A stretch of DNA of 64,000 nucleotides from NCBI GenBank assembly GCA_031549665.1, contig JAVBPJ010000003.1, positions 62,001-126,000 of the forward strand, given 5' to 3'. The first letter of the stretch is position 1; each line of letters begins with the position of its first letter. Made by a program: the position numbers and the translations under genes. Of the stretch, positions 1 to 7,946 are shown piece after piece. Source of the stretch: Rikenella sp031549665. GTDB lineage: Bacteria; Bacteroidota; Bacteroidia; Bacteroidales; Rikenellaceae. The notes under the pieces were generated by a model. It had not been told where the DNA came from. It saw nothing but the letters and a program-made list of their open reading frames with translations, and did no database searches.

Positions 1-2
1 CG

Positions 3-413
3 CAGCTCGAAGGGGCCCTCTATTGGTACCAGCCGTTGAAGCACTGGTGGGTGTTGGGTTCGCGGTTCGATATGCAGCAGGTCTTCGGCCAGGTGCCTTT
101 TTACGTAAAGCCGTTTCTCGATATGCGCGGGGTTCCCGCGGCCCGCTATCAGGGAAAGACCACCCTGCTGGCCGAACTCGAACAGCGGTTCGACGTGTCG
201 CGCCGCTGGAGCCTGATTGCGCTGGTGGGAACGGGAAAGGCCTTCGACGACTACGGCCAGTTCGGATCGGCCACGTGGGTGTATAACTACGGCACGGGCA
301 TCCGCTACCTGATTGCCCGCAAGTTGGGACTGAGGATGGGGGTCGATGTGGCGGCCAGCAACGACAGCTGGGGCTACTACGTGGTTTTTGGCAGTGCTTG
401 GTCGAGGCAATAG
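3..413 (+). CDS. Outer-membrane beta-barrel protein, C-terminal fragment (BamA/TamA-like)
   Basis: The gene enters from the left edge, so only the last 136 residues are visible. The open frame continues upstream of the first possible start (TTG at 36), and no N-terminus lies in the window. The fragment alternates short aromatic-rich strands with turns (GALYWYQP, LIARKLGLRMGVDVA) and ends in GYYVVFGSAWSRQ. A terminal strand of this kind is typical of Omp85-superfamily and related porin barrels, where it serves as the signal recognised by the BAM machinery. The family (bacterial surface antigen/BamA-TamA-like) is inferred from this C-terminal pattern alone. Another outer-membrane barrel family is possible. 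Confidence 0.55.
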   Translation, partial: QLEGALYWYQPLKHWWVLGSRFDMQQVFGQVPFYVKPFLDMRGVPAARYQGKTTLLAELEQRFDVSRRWSLIALVGTGKAFDDYGQFGSATWVYNYGTGIRYLIARKLGLRMGVDVAASNDSWGYYVVFGSAWSRQ

Positions 414-514
414 CTCGATGAGTTGGAAAATCGTCGAAAATACCTACCTTAGTGGCGGTGATTTTCCGAAAGGGGGTTGCCGATGAATCCAAACACTAAC
501 CAAAACAACTGCTT

Positions 515-1075
515 ATGAAATTCGGAAAATTCCTCATGATCCCCGTCATTATCGCCATCCTGGCGGCATTGGTTCAAGTGGTCGACCAGCTCTTCCAAGG
601 GGCCGGTTCGTGCGACTACTTCATCGCCGGCAGCGGCTTCGGCTGGCTGACTTTCCAGGCGTGGGCCTGCTACTTCTTCGCCGGCTGTACCCCCAAGGGC
701 GGCCTGCAAGTGCTGGCAGCCTATCTCCTCGGGATTGGCGGTTCGATCCTGATTATCGCTTTTGCCGGATGGCTGGGTGGCCAGGGCCTGGGCTTCTGGG
801 CCACTCCGCTCTCGTTGCTGATTCTGGTGATTCCGGTGATCTGCCTCGAACGTGTGAAGGTGATGATTCCCGCCCTGTTCGTTGGCGCGGGCGCTTTCTT
901 CGCCATTATGACTTTCAACCCGGGCGGTCAGGCCACTTACCTGAGCGCTGCCGGCACCGAACTGATCTACTGCCTGTTGGGTCTTGCTGCCGGATGGGTA
1001 ACGGTGTTCCTGCGCGGCGGCTACGAGAAATGCGTGGCTAAGTGCGAAGCCGGTTGCGAGGCGAAAAAGAAATAG
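515..1075 (+). CDS. DUF1097-like inner-membrane protein with Cys-rich tail
   Basis: This 186-residue polytopic membrane protein has a hydrophobic N-terminal helix (residues 5-24) and three to four further segments (about 60-80, 88-112, 115-140, 148-168). The stretch around residues 43-62 (FGWLTFQAW, YFFAGC) followed by a Gly-rich helix resembles the DUF1097 (E. coli YcdZ) family, whose function is unknown. The C-terminus is odd: after the last helix it has three cysteines in a CxxxCxxxC arrangement inside a Lys/Glu-rich tail (about residues 174-186). The ATG at 515 follows an adenine-rich leader. A TACCTTAG box near 444 may be its promoter. Family assignment is moderate and function is unknown. 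Confidence 0.6.
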   Translation: MKFGKFLMIPVIIAILAALVQVVDQLFQGAGSCDYFIAGSGFGWLTFQAWACYFFAGCTPKGGLQVLAAYLLGIGGSILIIAFAGWLGGQGLGFWATPLSLLILVIPVICLERVKVMIPALFVGAGAFFAIMTFNPGGQATYLSAAGTELIYCLLGLAAGWVTVFLRGGYEKCVAKCEAGCEAKKK

Positions 1076-1106
1076 TTTCCGCCAGCTCCGCGTTTGCGGT
1101 ATGAAA

Positions 1107-1146
1107 ATCGAGCCGCCCCGACAGGGGGCGGCTCGATTGGTTTTTA
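1107..1146. terminator. Bidirectional hairpin terminator
   Basis: A 13-bp perfect stem (1107-1119 with 1125-1137) around a short GACAG loop is followed on the plus strand by TTTTT (1142-1146). On the minus strand it is followed by ATTTTC. It lies between the convergent DUF1097 and zinc-ribbon genes and probably serves both. Confidence 0.75.
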
Positions 1147-1171
1147 GGGTTTGAATCGGGCGATACGCTGG

Positions 1172-1423
1172 TTATTTCCAGCGTTCGAGCCGTTTCATGT
1201 TGCGGGTAAATAGCCAGCTCAGGAATTTGGAGTAGCCGCTTTCGATCATCATTTTGCGGCAAAACTCCTGAAACTCTCCGACGGTGCCGGTAAAGGTGAA
1301 AGCTCCGTTTTGGTAGCAGTAGCTGCAATACTTGGGGTTGATCGACCCGTCGGCGTTGGTTCCGCCGCCTTGCGGATCCTTCTTCAGGGGCATTCCGCAG
1401 CTTTGACAAATGGGTTGCGCCAT
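1172..1423 (-). CDS. Small putative zinc-ribbon protein
   Basis: This 83-residue protein begins MAQPICQSCGMPL, and a second Cys pair occurs at YCSYCYQ. The two CxxC knuckles would bind one zinc ion. The arrangement matches the 'putative zinc ribbon' family common in Bacteroidales and Clostridia, for which no biochemical role is established. The C-terminal half (EFQEFCRKMM...) is a short helical tail. The start codon lies 2 bases after the GH35 stop codon, so the two genes are probably co-transcribed. No functional link to galactoside degradation is evident. Confidence 0.7.
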   Translation of the reverse strand: MAQPICQSCGMPLKKDPQGGGTNADGSINPKYCSYCYQNGAFTFTGTVGEFQEFCRKMMIESGYSKFLSWLFTRNMKRLERWK

Positions 1424-1425
1424 GG

Positions 1426-3294
1426 TTATTCGGGTTTGAGGGTTTCTAAAATGGGCGTTTTCAGCGCGCGCAGCGAGGTGTGGCGTTTGGAGTTTTTCAT
1501 TTCGAAAATCACCACCTCGTTTTTCCCCTTATTGAGCCAGCAGCCCGGCAGGTAGAGCGTTTGCTGGGGGCCTACGCTCCAGTAGCGGCCCAGGTTGTGG
1601 CCGTTGACAAAAACGATCCCTTTTTCCCAATCGCTCATGTCCAGGAAGGTGTCGCCGACCTGTTTGAGCGAGAACGATCCCGCGTAGACCACCGGGCGGC
1701 CCGCCGTGTAGGGTGTGCCGACCCCTTCGGCCGAAAGGCGGTCCATCGGCAGCCGGACGTGTTCCCAGGGGCCTGCGATCTCGTGGCCGTCGATGCTGAC
1801 GGGAGAGATGATGCCCTTGGTGTTTCGGACAATTTCGGCGCCGTAGTTGATGCGGCCCATGTTTTCGACCAGAATTTCGAGCGTGGCGTTGAACGGAATG
1901 TCCACCGCGCAGGTGTAGCGTTTGTAGTAGCGGTTCAGTTCCCCTACCCGTTCGCCGTTCACGTACACCAGCGCGTAGTCGCGCAGGCCGGGAATTTCGA
2001 GCGTTCCGCTGATGGGCTGGTTGAAGTGGCGGCGGTACAGCACGTAGCCGTGTCCCTGGTTCAGTTGCTCGAACGTTTTCGGGGTGTCGAACTCCTCGGC
2101 GTCGGTCAGCAGCCCGTCGTACGAAACCGCCGTGGAAAGCTCGATGGAGGGAATTTCGATCACCGGCATCGGGGCGGGAACTTCGGGAACGGTGTAAGGA
2201 ACGACGCTTTTCAGGTAGTCGCGCATGGCCGCATATTTTGGGGTGGCCCATCCCGCTTCGCTGATGGGGGCGTCGTAGTCGTAGCTGGTCAGGTCGGGCT
2301 GGATGTCGTGGTTCTTGTCGTAGTTGGCGCCCGAGGTGAAAGCGAAGTTGGTTCCGCCGTGTACCATGTATACGTTGAACGACACGCCTCCGTCGACAAA
2401 TTTCTTCATCTGACTCACCAGGCTTTCGGCTTTCACTTTTTGGAACGGCTCGGCCCAATGGTCGAGCCAGCCCGAGTAGAACTCGGCCACCATGTACGGC
2501 CCCTGGCCGCCGTGGTACTGGTTGACCAGTTTTTTGAGGTTCTCGACGCTGTTCTCGCCGTTGCCCGTGGGCAGAATCCCTTCCACCGATCCGCCTTCGA
2601 AGAGCCATGTGCCGTCCGAGGTGAACATCGGCACTTCGAATCCGGCGGCTTTCAACTGATTGACAATGGCCCCGCTGTAGGCTTTGTGCTGTTCCAGCGG
2701 AACGTCTTTGCGTTGGGCGACATACGACCCGAACTCGTTTTCGGCCTGCACCATGATGATGGGCCCGCCGCGGGTGATTTGCAGGTCGCGGGTTTGTTCG
2801 GCCAGCTTGTCGATGTAGGTTTTACAGGCGGCCAAAAAGGCGGGGTTGTTGCTGCGAAGCACCAGCTCGGGGTTGTTCTGCAACCACCAGGGGTAACCCC
2901 CGAATTCCCACTCGGCACAGGCGTAGGGGCCGGGGCGGAGAATCACCCACAGGCCCTCCTGCTGGGCGATGCGGATAAACTCGGCGATGTCGCGGCTCTC
3001 CGACCGGAAGTCCCACACGCCGGGTACGGTTTCGTGGTAGTTCCAAAAAACGTAGGTGGCCACGGCGTTCAGCCCCATGGCCTTGATCATTTGCAGGCGG
3101 TGGCGCCAGTAGGTCTTCGGGATGCGGGCAAAGTGCATCTCGCCCGAATAGATGGCCGTGGGTTTTCCGTCCAATACGAAAGCGCCGTCTTTGATTTCGA
3201 AGGTGTGCTTGGCGGGGGGCGTTTGTTTTGACTGGGCCGAAAGGCTTGCGGGCAGGGCGGCCAGTAACAGCAGGGAGCAGATCAGGGTTCTCAT
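1426..3294 (-). CDS. Secreted beta-galactosidase, glycoside hydrolase family 35
   Basis: This 622-residue exo-beta-galactosidase has a Sec signal peptide (residues 1-20, ending SLSAQS), so it probably acts in the periplasm or at the cell surface. The GH35 signature GGPIIMVQAENEF lies at about 176-188 with the proton donor E187. The nucleophile is E271 in VAEFYSGWLDHW. The TIM barrel covers roughly 30-360, and a jelly-roll galactose-binding region with LGRYWSVGPQQTLYLPG follows near the C-terminus. Length and architecture match bacterial GH35 enzymes that release terminal galactose from host or plant glycans. It is the first gene of a two-gene unit. No SusC/SusD pair or other glycosidase lies nearby, so it is not part of a visible polysaccharide-utilisation locus. 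Confidence 0.95.
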   Translation of the reverse strand: MRTLICSLLLLAALPASLSAQSKQTPPAKHTFEIKDGAFVLDGKPTAIYSGEMHFARIPKTYWRHRLQMIKAMGLNAVATYVFWNYHETVPGVWDFRSESRDIAEFIRIAQQEGLWVILRPGPYACAEWEFGGYPWWLQNNPELVLRSNNPAFLAACKTYIDKLAEQTRDLQITRGGPIIMVQAENEFGSYVAQRKDVPLEQHKAYSGAIVNQLKAAGFEVPMFTSDGTWLFEGGSVEGILPTGNGENSVENLKKLVNQYHGGQGPYMVAEFYSGWLDHWAEPFQKVKAESLVSQMKKFVDGGVSFNVYMVHGGTNFAFTSGANYDKNHDIQPDLTSYDYDAPISEAGWATPKYAAMRDYLKSVVPYTVPEVPAPMPVIEIPSIELSTAVSYDGLLTDAEEFDTPKTFEQLNQGHGYVLYRRHFNQPISGTLEIPGLRDYALVYVNGERVGELNRYYKRYTCAVDIPFNATLEILVENMGRINYGAEIVRNTKGIISPVSIDGHEIAGPWEHVRLPMDRLSAEGVGTPYTAGRPVVYAGSFSLKQVGDTFLDMSDWEKGIVFVNGHNLGRYWSVGPQQTLYLPGCWLNKGKNEVVIFEMKNSKRHTSLRALKTPILETLKPE

Positions 3295-3389
3295 GGGCTG
3301 AAAAAGGAATAAAGGAAACGGGTGTTCAGGGTATGCAGCTAAGGTAATAAAAAATTGTATCTTGCGACCTCTTTAGATTGTAAAACCGC

Positions 3390-4487
3390 ATGAAATGGAC
3401 GATTATGTTGACGATACTGGCCCTGATTCTGGGCGCTGAGGGGTATGTGCTTTGGCGCCTTTGGCAGTGGTTGCCCGCCCTGGGATGGGCGCGTGCGCTG
3501 TTGTTGCTGTTTGCGGTTGTGGCGGTTTCGGGCCCTTTTCTCGCCCTGTTCGCCAACCAATGGCTCCCGGAGTGGCTGACCTCGTTTTTATACCGCATGG
3601 GCAGTTCGTGGCTGATCGCCCTGGTTTATTTGGTGCTACTGTTCCTGGTGATCGATCTGGTTCGGTTGACCCACCTTTTCCCCGGACTGTGGCCGGCGTT
3701 GAAGCACAGTTGGTGGAGTTTCGGAAGCCTTGCCCTGGGGATGACCCTGCTGCTGAGCTACGGATACGTTAATTATTTGAATAAGAAACGAGTCGAACTC
3801 GATCCGATTTCGGGCGCGGGACTCGAGAGGCCCCTGAAAATCGTCGCCCTGAGCGACCTTCACCTGGGATACGCCACCGGAGCCGGAGAGCTGGCCCGTT
3901 GGGTGGGACTGATCAATGCCGAACGGCCCGATCTGGTGCTGTTGCTGGGCGATGTGGTGGATAACAACACGAAACCGATGTTCGACCAGCGGATGGAGGA
4001 GCTGTTTCGACGCATCGAGGCTCCGCTGGGGGTGTACGGCGTGCTGGGCAATCACGAATACATTGCCGATCCCGAAAAGAGTGTTGCCTTTTACGAGGCG
4101 GCGGGCATCCGCCTGTTGCGCGATTCTGTGGTGTCGCTTGGGGGCGTTACGCTGGTCGGCCGCGACGACCGTTCGAACCGCGACCGCCGGCCGCTTGCCA
4201 GGTTGATCGATTCGACGGACCGTTCCCCTGTGGTGATCCTGCTCGACCACCAGCCCTCCCACCTGGAGGAGGCCGAGCGCTGCGGGGTAACGCTCCAACT
4301 GTCGGGACACACGCACCAGGGGCAGGTGTGGCCGCTGTCGTGGGTCGCCTCGCGGATGTTCGAAGACGTACACGGCCCGCTACAAAAGGGCGGCACGCGC
4401 TATTTCGTCTCGTCGGGCATGGGCATTTGGGGCGGCAAGTTCCGCATCGGCACCCGTTCGGAGTACCTGGTGTTCGAGGTGCGGTGA
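3390..4487 (+). CDS. Membrane-anchored metallophosphoesterase (YkuE-like)
   Basis: This 365-residue protein carries about four N-terminal transmembrane segments (residues 4-22, 36-56, 72-92, 108-126). A calcineurin-like phosphoesterase domain starts near residue 145. The metal-binding motifs appear in order: SDLHLG, GDVVDN, GNHEY, LLDHQP and SGHTHQGQ, followed by a C-terminal GMGIWG segment. This architecture is that of the YkuE/YaeI group, whose members hydrolyse phosphoesters, some of them lipid headgroups. The substrate here is unknown. It is transcribed alone, divergently from the GH35 gene. TATCTTGC near 3357 resembles a -7 box. Confidence 0.85.
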   Translation: MKWTIMLTILALILGAEGYVLWRLWQWLPALGWARALLLLFAVVAVSGPFLALFANQWLPEWLTSFLYRMGSSWLIALVYLVLLFLVIDLVRLTHLFPGLWPALKHSWWSFGSLALGMTLLLSYGYVNYLNKKRVELDPISGAGLERPLKIVALSDLHLGYATGAGELARWVGLINAERPDLVLLLGDVVDNNTKPMFDQRMEELFRRIEAPLGVYGVLGNHEYIADPEKSVAFYEAAGIRLLRDSVVSLGGVTLVGRDDRSNRDRRPLARLIDSTDRSPVVILLDHQPSHLEEAERCGVTLQLSGHTHQGQVWPLSWVASRMFEDVHGPLQKGGTRYFVSSGMGIWGGKFRIGTRSEYLVFEVR

Positions 4488-4548
4488 ATCAACCCCCGGC
4501 CGAACAATGCGGACGTTCTTGCGGGGTTCTCCTCTGAATCGGCGGCAT

Positions 4549-5295
4549 CTACTCTTCCAGGAGGCTCATGTACCGCGTTTCGTTGAAGCTGCCATCGTCG
4601 ATCGCCGAAATCATCGTCTTGAACAGGTTGGACAGCTTTTTGACGTCGCCCGCAGGGCAATGGATCGTGAATGTCCATACTTCAAGGCCTGCCACACACC
4701 GGAAGGTCGCGCGATAGCCGTCATAAATTTGTGGAGGCTTCTCGGTGGGTGCAAAGGTGTCGATCATTGTCGAGACTTTGGCGTATACTTTCTCGGCAAA
4801 TGCGTCGCTTACAGGGATTGCTTTCGCGTCTATTTCATAGCGTTTCGGGCGTTCTTCGTACAGTTTCGCTATCATGGCCCCGTTGTGTTTAGCCATCTGT
4901 TCCCCGCGTTCTCCGGATAGTTCCTCGAGAGTACTCCCTCCCTGAAGGGGAAATTCGTTGTTTAGTTGTTTGTTTACCTTGTCGTAATTCGTAATCTTCT
5001 TTACTTCGAGCAGGTACGACTTGCCCAGCGAATCGCGGTAAATCCGAAAACCGGTGGCCGGCTCGAACGAGGGTTCGAGGAAATACTCGACCTTGGCGTT
5101 GAAATCTCCGAAAAAACGTTTTTCAACGCCCTTTTTACTGTCCGTATTGTAGAACCCGTCTTCTCTCCCGTCGGTAATGCTCACCCAATTATTGGCGTAA
5201 TTGTCCTCGATTCGTATCAGGAACCTTCCGCCCTGAGCGAAGGCCGAAGAGAGACAAAGGAAAACGAGCAGGGCGATTAACATTGATTTTTTCAT
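4549..5295 (-). CDS. Secreted protein of unknown function
   Basis: The ATG at 5295 gives a 248-residue protein with a clear signal peptide (MKKSMLIALLVFLCLSSAFAQ). The longer frame upstream would bury this signal, so it was rejected. The mature part is mixed alpha/beta and hydrophilic, with no motif I recognise. It has Tyr/Phe-rich strands near 60-90 (VEYFLEPSFEP), a charged middle (GERGEQMAKH) and a single Cys pair (CVAGLE, HCPAGD) that could form a disulfide. It is followed by no obvious terminator and converges on the phosphoesterase gene. The base composition looks more AT-rich than its neighbours. I do not assign a function. Confidence 0.75.
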   Translation of the reverse strand: MKKSMLIALLVFLCLSSAFAQGGRFLIRIEDNYANNWVSITDGREDGFYNTDSKKGVEKRFFGDFNAKVEYFLEPSFEPATGFRIYRDSLGKSYLLEVKKITNYDKVNKQLNNEFPLQGGSTLEELSGERGEQMAKHNGAMIAKLYEERPKRYEIDAKAIPVSDAFAEKVYAKVSTMIDTFAPTEKPPQIYDGYRATFRCVAGLEVWTFTIHCPAGDVKKLSNLFKTMISAIDDGSFNETRYMSLLEE

Positions 5296-5534
5296 GATTC
5301 GGGGTCGATTGGGTTTATGCGCACGCATCTGTTCGAGCAAAGTTAAATACATATTTCGGGTTTGTTGTGTTTGAATGTATACTTCTCAACGTGTGAATTT
5401 TACGGTCGTTGGGAAAAGGAATTGTATCGGCTGCCGGCAGCGACCCTGCGCCTATCCGACAACCCTCTCCGGCCTATTATGTTTCGCCGATGGGATCCTC
5501 GTTCAAATCTTTGATTTGGGCCGACTTATCAACA

Positions 5535-5569
5535 AAAAGCACCCTCCGCTGTGTTGCGGGAGTGCTTTT
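5535..5569 (-). terminator. Terminator of tRNA-Ser
   Basis: On the minus strand, AAAAGCACTCCCGC pairs with GCGGAGGGTGCTTTT around an AACACA loop, and the T-run ends the stem. It lies 11 bases past the 3' end of the tRNA gene. Confidence 0.8.
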
Positions 5570-5578
5570 CGGGTCGGC

Positions 5579-5668
<90 letters not shown>

Positions 5669-5677
5669 GGAACGGTG

Positions 5678-5709
5678 CAAAAGTAATACTTCTATTGGTT
5701 ACTTCCAAA
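5678..5709 (-). promoter_or_regulatory. Promoter of tRNA-Ser
   Basis: On the minus strand, TTTG (5706-5709) stands exactly 20 bases before TACTTTTG (5678-5685). This is the Bacteroidota -33/-7 consensus, placed to start transcription a few bases before the tRNA 5' end at 5668. Confidence 0.8.
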
Positions 5710-5811
5710 TCCGCGGCAATGAATCGGGCGTGAAAATCCCCTCCCTTTCCCACGACACGGAAGCGATGCGAAAGAGATATGGCAGCGATAAATTTGCAAA
5801 AAAATGAGGTG

Positions 5812-5841
5812 TTGAAAGATTCAAATACGTCCCTATTTTTG
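5812..5841 (+). promoter_or_regulatory. Plus-strand promoter antisense to the small membrane-peptide ORF
   Basis: TTG (5812-5814), 19 bases, then TATTTTTG (5834-5841) fits the -33/-7 consensus. No long plus-strand gene follows. The RNA would run antisense through the whole 5833-5988 ORF. A 26-residue Lys-rich ORF (5921-6001, preceded by GGAAGGAAGAG) is the only plus-strand coding candidate. Confidence 0.5.
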
Positions 5842-5988
5842 CAGCCTGGGCGGGCGATTATTTCTTCGACGTTGGCGCCTCAACCGTTTATATTTCTCCG
5901 GAAGGAAGAGACTCCAAAAAATGACGACTAACAATATAATCAGGATGGAAAGGCCTGAAAAAAGCAAAAAATCAGCTAAAAAGTCCAT
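5833..5988 (-). CDS. 51-residue single-helix basic membrane peptide
   Basis: This ORF is too short for routine calling. The ATG at 5988 is preceded by AGAGG five bases upstream. The product has an acidic start (MDFLAD), one hydrophobic helix (residues about 8-29, rich in Leu/Ile/Val, with a Trp), then PEKYKRLRRQRRR and a basic tail to residue 51. This is the layout of small inner-membrane peptides, including type I toxins and small transporter or oxidase subunits. A consensus promoter on the same strand (6089-6121) would give a leader of about 95 bases. A second promoter on the opposite strand (5812-5841) points into the ORF. It lies alone in an otherwise gene-free 490-base gap. Function is unknown. 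Confidence 0.5.
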   Translation of the reverse strand: MDFLADFLLFSGLSILIILLVVIFWSLFLPEKYKRLRRQRRRNNRPPRLQK

Positions 5989-6088
5989 AATCCTCTATTA
6001 ATGAAACAACAGCCTAATATCGCTGCAAAGATTACGCCAAATAGGTTATGTTATGCGGTATTTTTGTACGGTTGGAAAATAAAAAGCG

Positions 6089-6121
6089 CAAAAATAATCA
6101 TAAGGTATCTTTCTTGCCAAA
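6089..6121 (-). promoter_or_regulatory. Promoter of the small membrane-peptide ORF
   Basis: On the minus strand, TTTG (6118-6121), 21 bases, then TATTTTTG (6089-6096). Predicted start is near 6084, leaving about 95 untranslated bases before the ATG at 5988. Confidence 0.55.
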
Positions 6122-6155
6122 AATAGGGCCTTAGGTTCAATCGGAACTAATTCAT

Positions 6156-6911
6156 TTAGAACAATTTACTGAGCAAAAAGGCGGTCAGGAACCCCGTTAC
6201 CGTAATCAGGGCGACGGTTCGTCCGCCGAATTTGAATGCTTCGGGGATCATTGTGTCGCTCAGCATGGCCAGGACGGCTCCCGAGGCAAACGCCATCGTG
6301 GCCGCGCGCAGAGAGGGCGATGCGTCGCCCAAAAAGGCGAATCCTCCCACCGAGGCAACAACGGTCATCGCCAGGGTGATCCACCACAGGGTCATGATGC
6401 GGCGGGTGGTCATCCCGGCCATCTTCATGCCCAGCGTACCGGACATTCCCTCGGGCAGGTTGCTCAAAAAGACGGCGGCCACGAAGACCACGCCCGTACT
6501 GCCTCCGGCGGCTACCGAGGCCCCCACCACGAACGACTCGGGAATCCCGTCCAGCAGGGTACCCAGCAGGATGGCTGTTCCCGAGTTCTCGGTGGTAGCG
6601 TTGTTCTTGTTTTTCAGCGCTTTGCCGTGTCCATGTTTGCGCATTCCGCCTCCGCGCCGGTCGATCAGGTAGTCGCCGCCGACAAAAACGAGCGCTCCGG
6701 CCAAAAAACAGCATCCCACGACCCAGGGATCGTGGGATGTTTCCAGCGCTTCGCTCATCAGGTCGATCGACAGGGCCGAGATCAGCACGCCTGCGCCGAA
6801 TGCCATAGTCATGGCAATCAGTTGGTTGCTGATCTTCAGGCGCAGCCCCAGCCACGCCCCGATCAGGATGGCTGATCCCGAAAGCAGCCCCAACAATGCG
6901 GCGGTGAGCAT
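6156..6911 (-). CDS. ZIP-family metal transporter
   Basis: This 251-residue membrane protein has about eight hydrophobic segments. The two conserved ZIP metal-site helices are visible: LLDGIPESFVVG (about residues 119-130) and LSNLPEGMSG (about 149-158). A His-containing loop between helices three and four (RKHGHGKALKNK) is typical of the family. ZIP proteins move zinc, iron or manganese into the cytoplasm. The metal here cannot be told from sequence. It is the last gene of a six-gene minus-strand operon, 12 bases after floA. Its place behind flotillin suggests envelope homeostasis rather than a dedicated zinc-starvation regulon, and no Zur-like box is obvious. Confidence 0.85.
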   Translation of the reverse strand: MLTAALLGLLSGSAILIGAWLGLRLKISNQLIAMTMAFGAGVLISALSIDLMSEALETSHDPWVVGCCFLAGALVFVGGDYLIDRRGGGMRKHGHGKALKNKNNATTENSGTAILLGTLLDGIPESFVVGASVAAGGSTGVVFVAAVFLSNLPEGMSGTLGMKMAGMTTRRIMTLWWITLAMTVVASVGGFAFLGDASPSLRAATMAFASGAVLAMLSDTMIPEAFKFGGRTVALITVTGFLTAFLLSKLF

Positions 6912-6923
6912 GTGAAAGTCGGG

Positions 6924-7925
6924 CTATTTGGGTTCGGCGGGCTTATGTACCGTTCCGGTGGTTCCGGAGGGGGCGGTGATGCTTTCGCGCATGGTGGTGT
7001 CGGCCTGGATGTTGCGGAGCTTGTAGTAATCCATCACGCCGAGGTTGCCGCTGCGGAAGGCTTCGGCGATGGCCAGCGGAATTTCGGCTTCGGCCAGAAT
7101 CACCTTGGCGCGGGATTCTTGCGTTTTGGCTTTCATCTCCTGTTCAAGGGCTACGGCCATGGCGCGTTTCTCCTCGGCGCGGGCCTGGGCGATGTTTTTG
7201 TCGGCGTTGGCCTGATCCATCTGAAGCACGGCGCCGATGTTTTTCCCTACGTCGATGTCGGCGATATCGATCGACAGGATTTCGAAGGCGGTTCCCGCGT
7301 CGAGTCCTTTTTCGAGTACCACGCGCGAGATGAAGTCGGGATTTTCCAGCACGGTCTTGTGCGAGGCCGACGAGCCGATCGACGAAACGATCCCTTCGCC
7401 CACCCGGGCCAGCACGGTCTCTTCGCCTGCGCCGCCCACCAGTTGCTTGATGTTGGCGCGTACGGTTACCCGGGCCTTGGCCACAAGCTGGATCCCGTCC
7501 TTGGCGACGGCCGTTACGGGCGGGGTGTTGATTACTTTAGGGTTTACAGACATTTGCACGGCTTCGAACACGTCGCGGCCCGCCAGGTCGATGGCGGTGG
7601 CCATTTTAAAGTCGAGGGTGATGTTGGCTTTCTGGGCCGATACCAGGGCGTGTACCACGTTGGCCACGTGTCCTCCGGCCAGGTAGTGGGCTTCCAGCTC
7701 GTTGGGGTTGAGCTTCAGGCCGGCTTTGGTCCCTTCGATCATGGCCGACACGATGGTGGACGGCGGTACTTTCCGCCAGCGCATCAGCACCAGTTGCAGC
7801 AAACTGATCCGAACGCCCGACACCAGGGCCGAGAACCAGAGTCCGATGGGGATGAAGTAAAGGATCAGCCAAAGCAGGATGATCGAGGCGATTGTGATGA
7901 CAATGGCGGTTGATGTGAATTCCAT
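6924..7925 (-). CDS. floA: Flotillin-like protein FloA
   Basis: This 333-residue protein has an N-terminal membrane hairpin (about residues 7-45). An SPFH/flotillin-like domain follows (RWRKVPPSTIVSAMIEGTKAG onward), then an Ala/Glu/Lys-rich helical region at about 245-290 (ARAEEKRAMAVALEQEMKAK). Length and order match bacterial FloA (YqfA/UPF0365), which assembles into membrane foci and modulates fluidity and protein assembly. It lies 21 bases after the NfeD gene. NfeD-flotillin adjacency is conserved across bacteria and supports the call. The C-terminal tail (TTGTVHKPAEPK) is short. Confidence 0.93.
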   Translation of the reverse strand: MEFTSTAIVITIASIILLWLILYFIPIGLWFSALVSGVRISLLQLVLMRWRKVPPSTIVSAMIEGTKAGLKLNPNELEAHYLAGGHVANVVHALVSAQKANITLDFKMATAIDLAGRDVFEAVQMSVNPKVINTPPVTAVAKDGIQLVAKARVTVRANIKQLVGGAGEETVLARVGEGIVSSIGSSASHKTVLENPDFISRVVLEKGLDAGTAFEILSIDIADIDVGKNIGAVLQMDQANADKNIAQARAEEKRAMAVALEQEMKAKTQESRAKVILAEAEIPLAIAEAFRSGNLGVMDYYKLRNIQADTTMRESITAPSGTTGTVHKPAEPK

Positions 7926-7946
7926 AATGGGCGGTGGTTTAGGGGG

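Noticed and set aside
1480..3231. Long plus-strand ORF (583 residues) opposite the GH35 gene
   Set aside because: It is the antisense of a clearly recognised enzyme, is rich in Val/Gly/His/Phe as expected from GC-biased complement, and has no domain.
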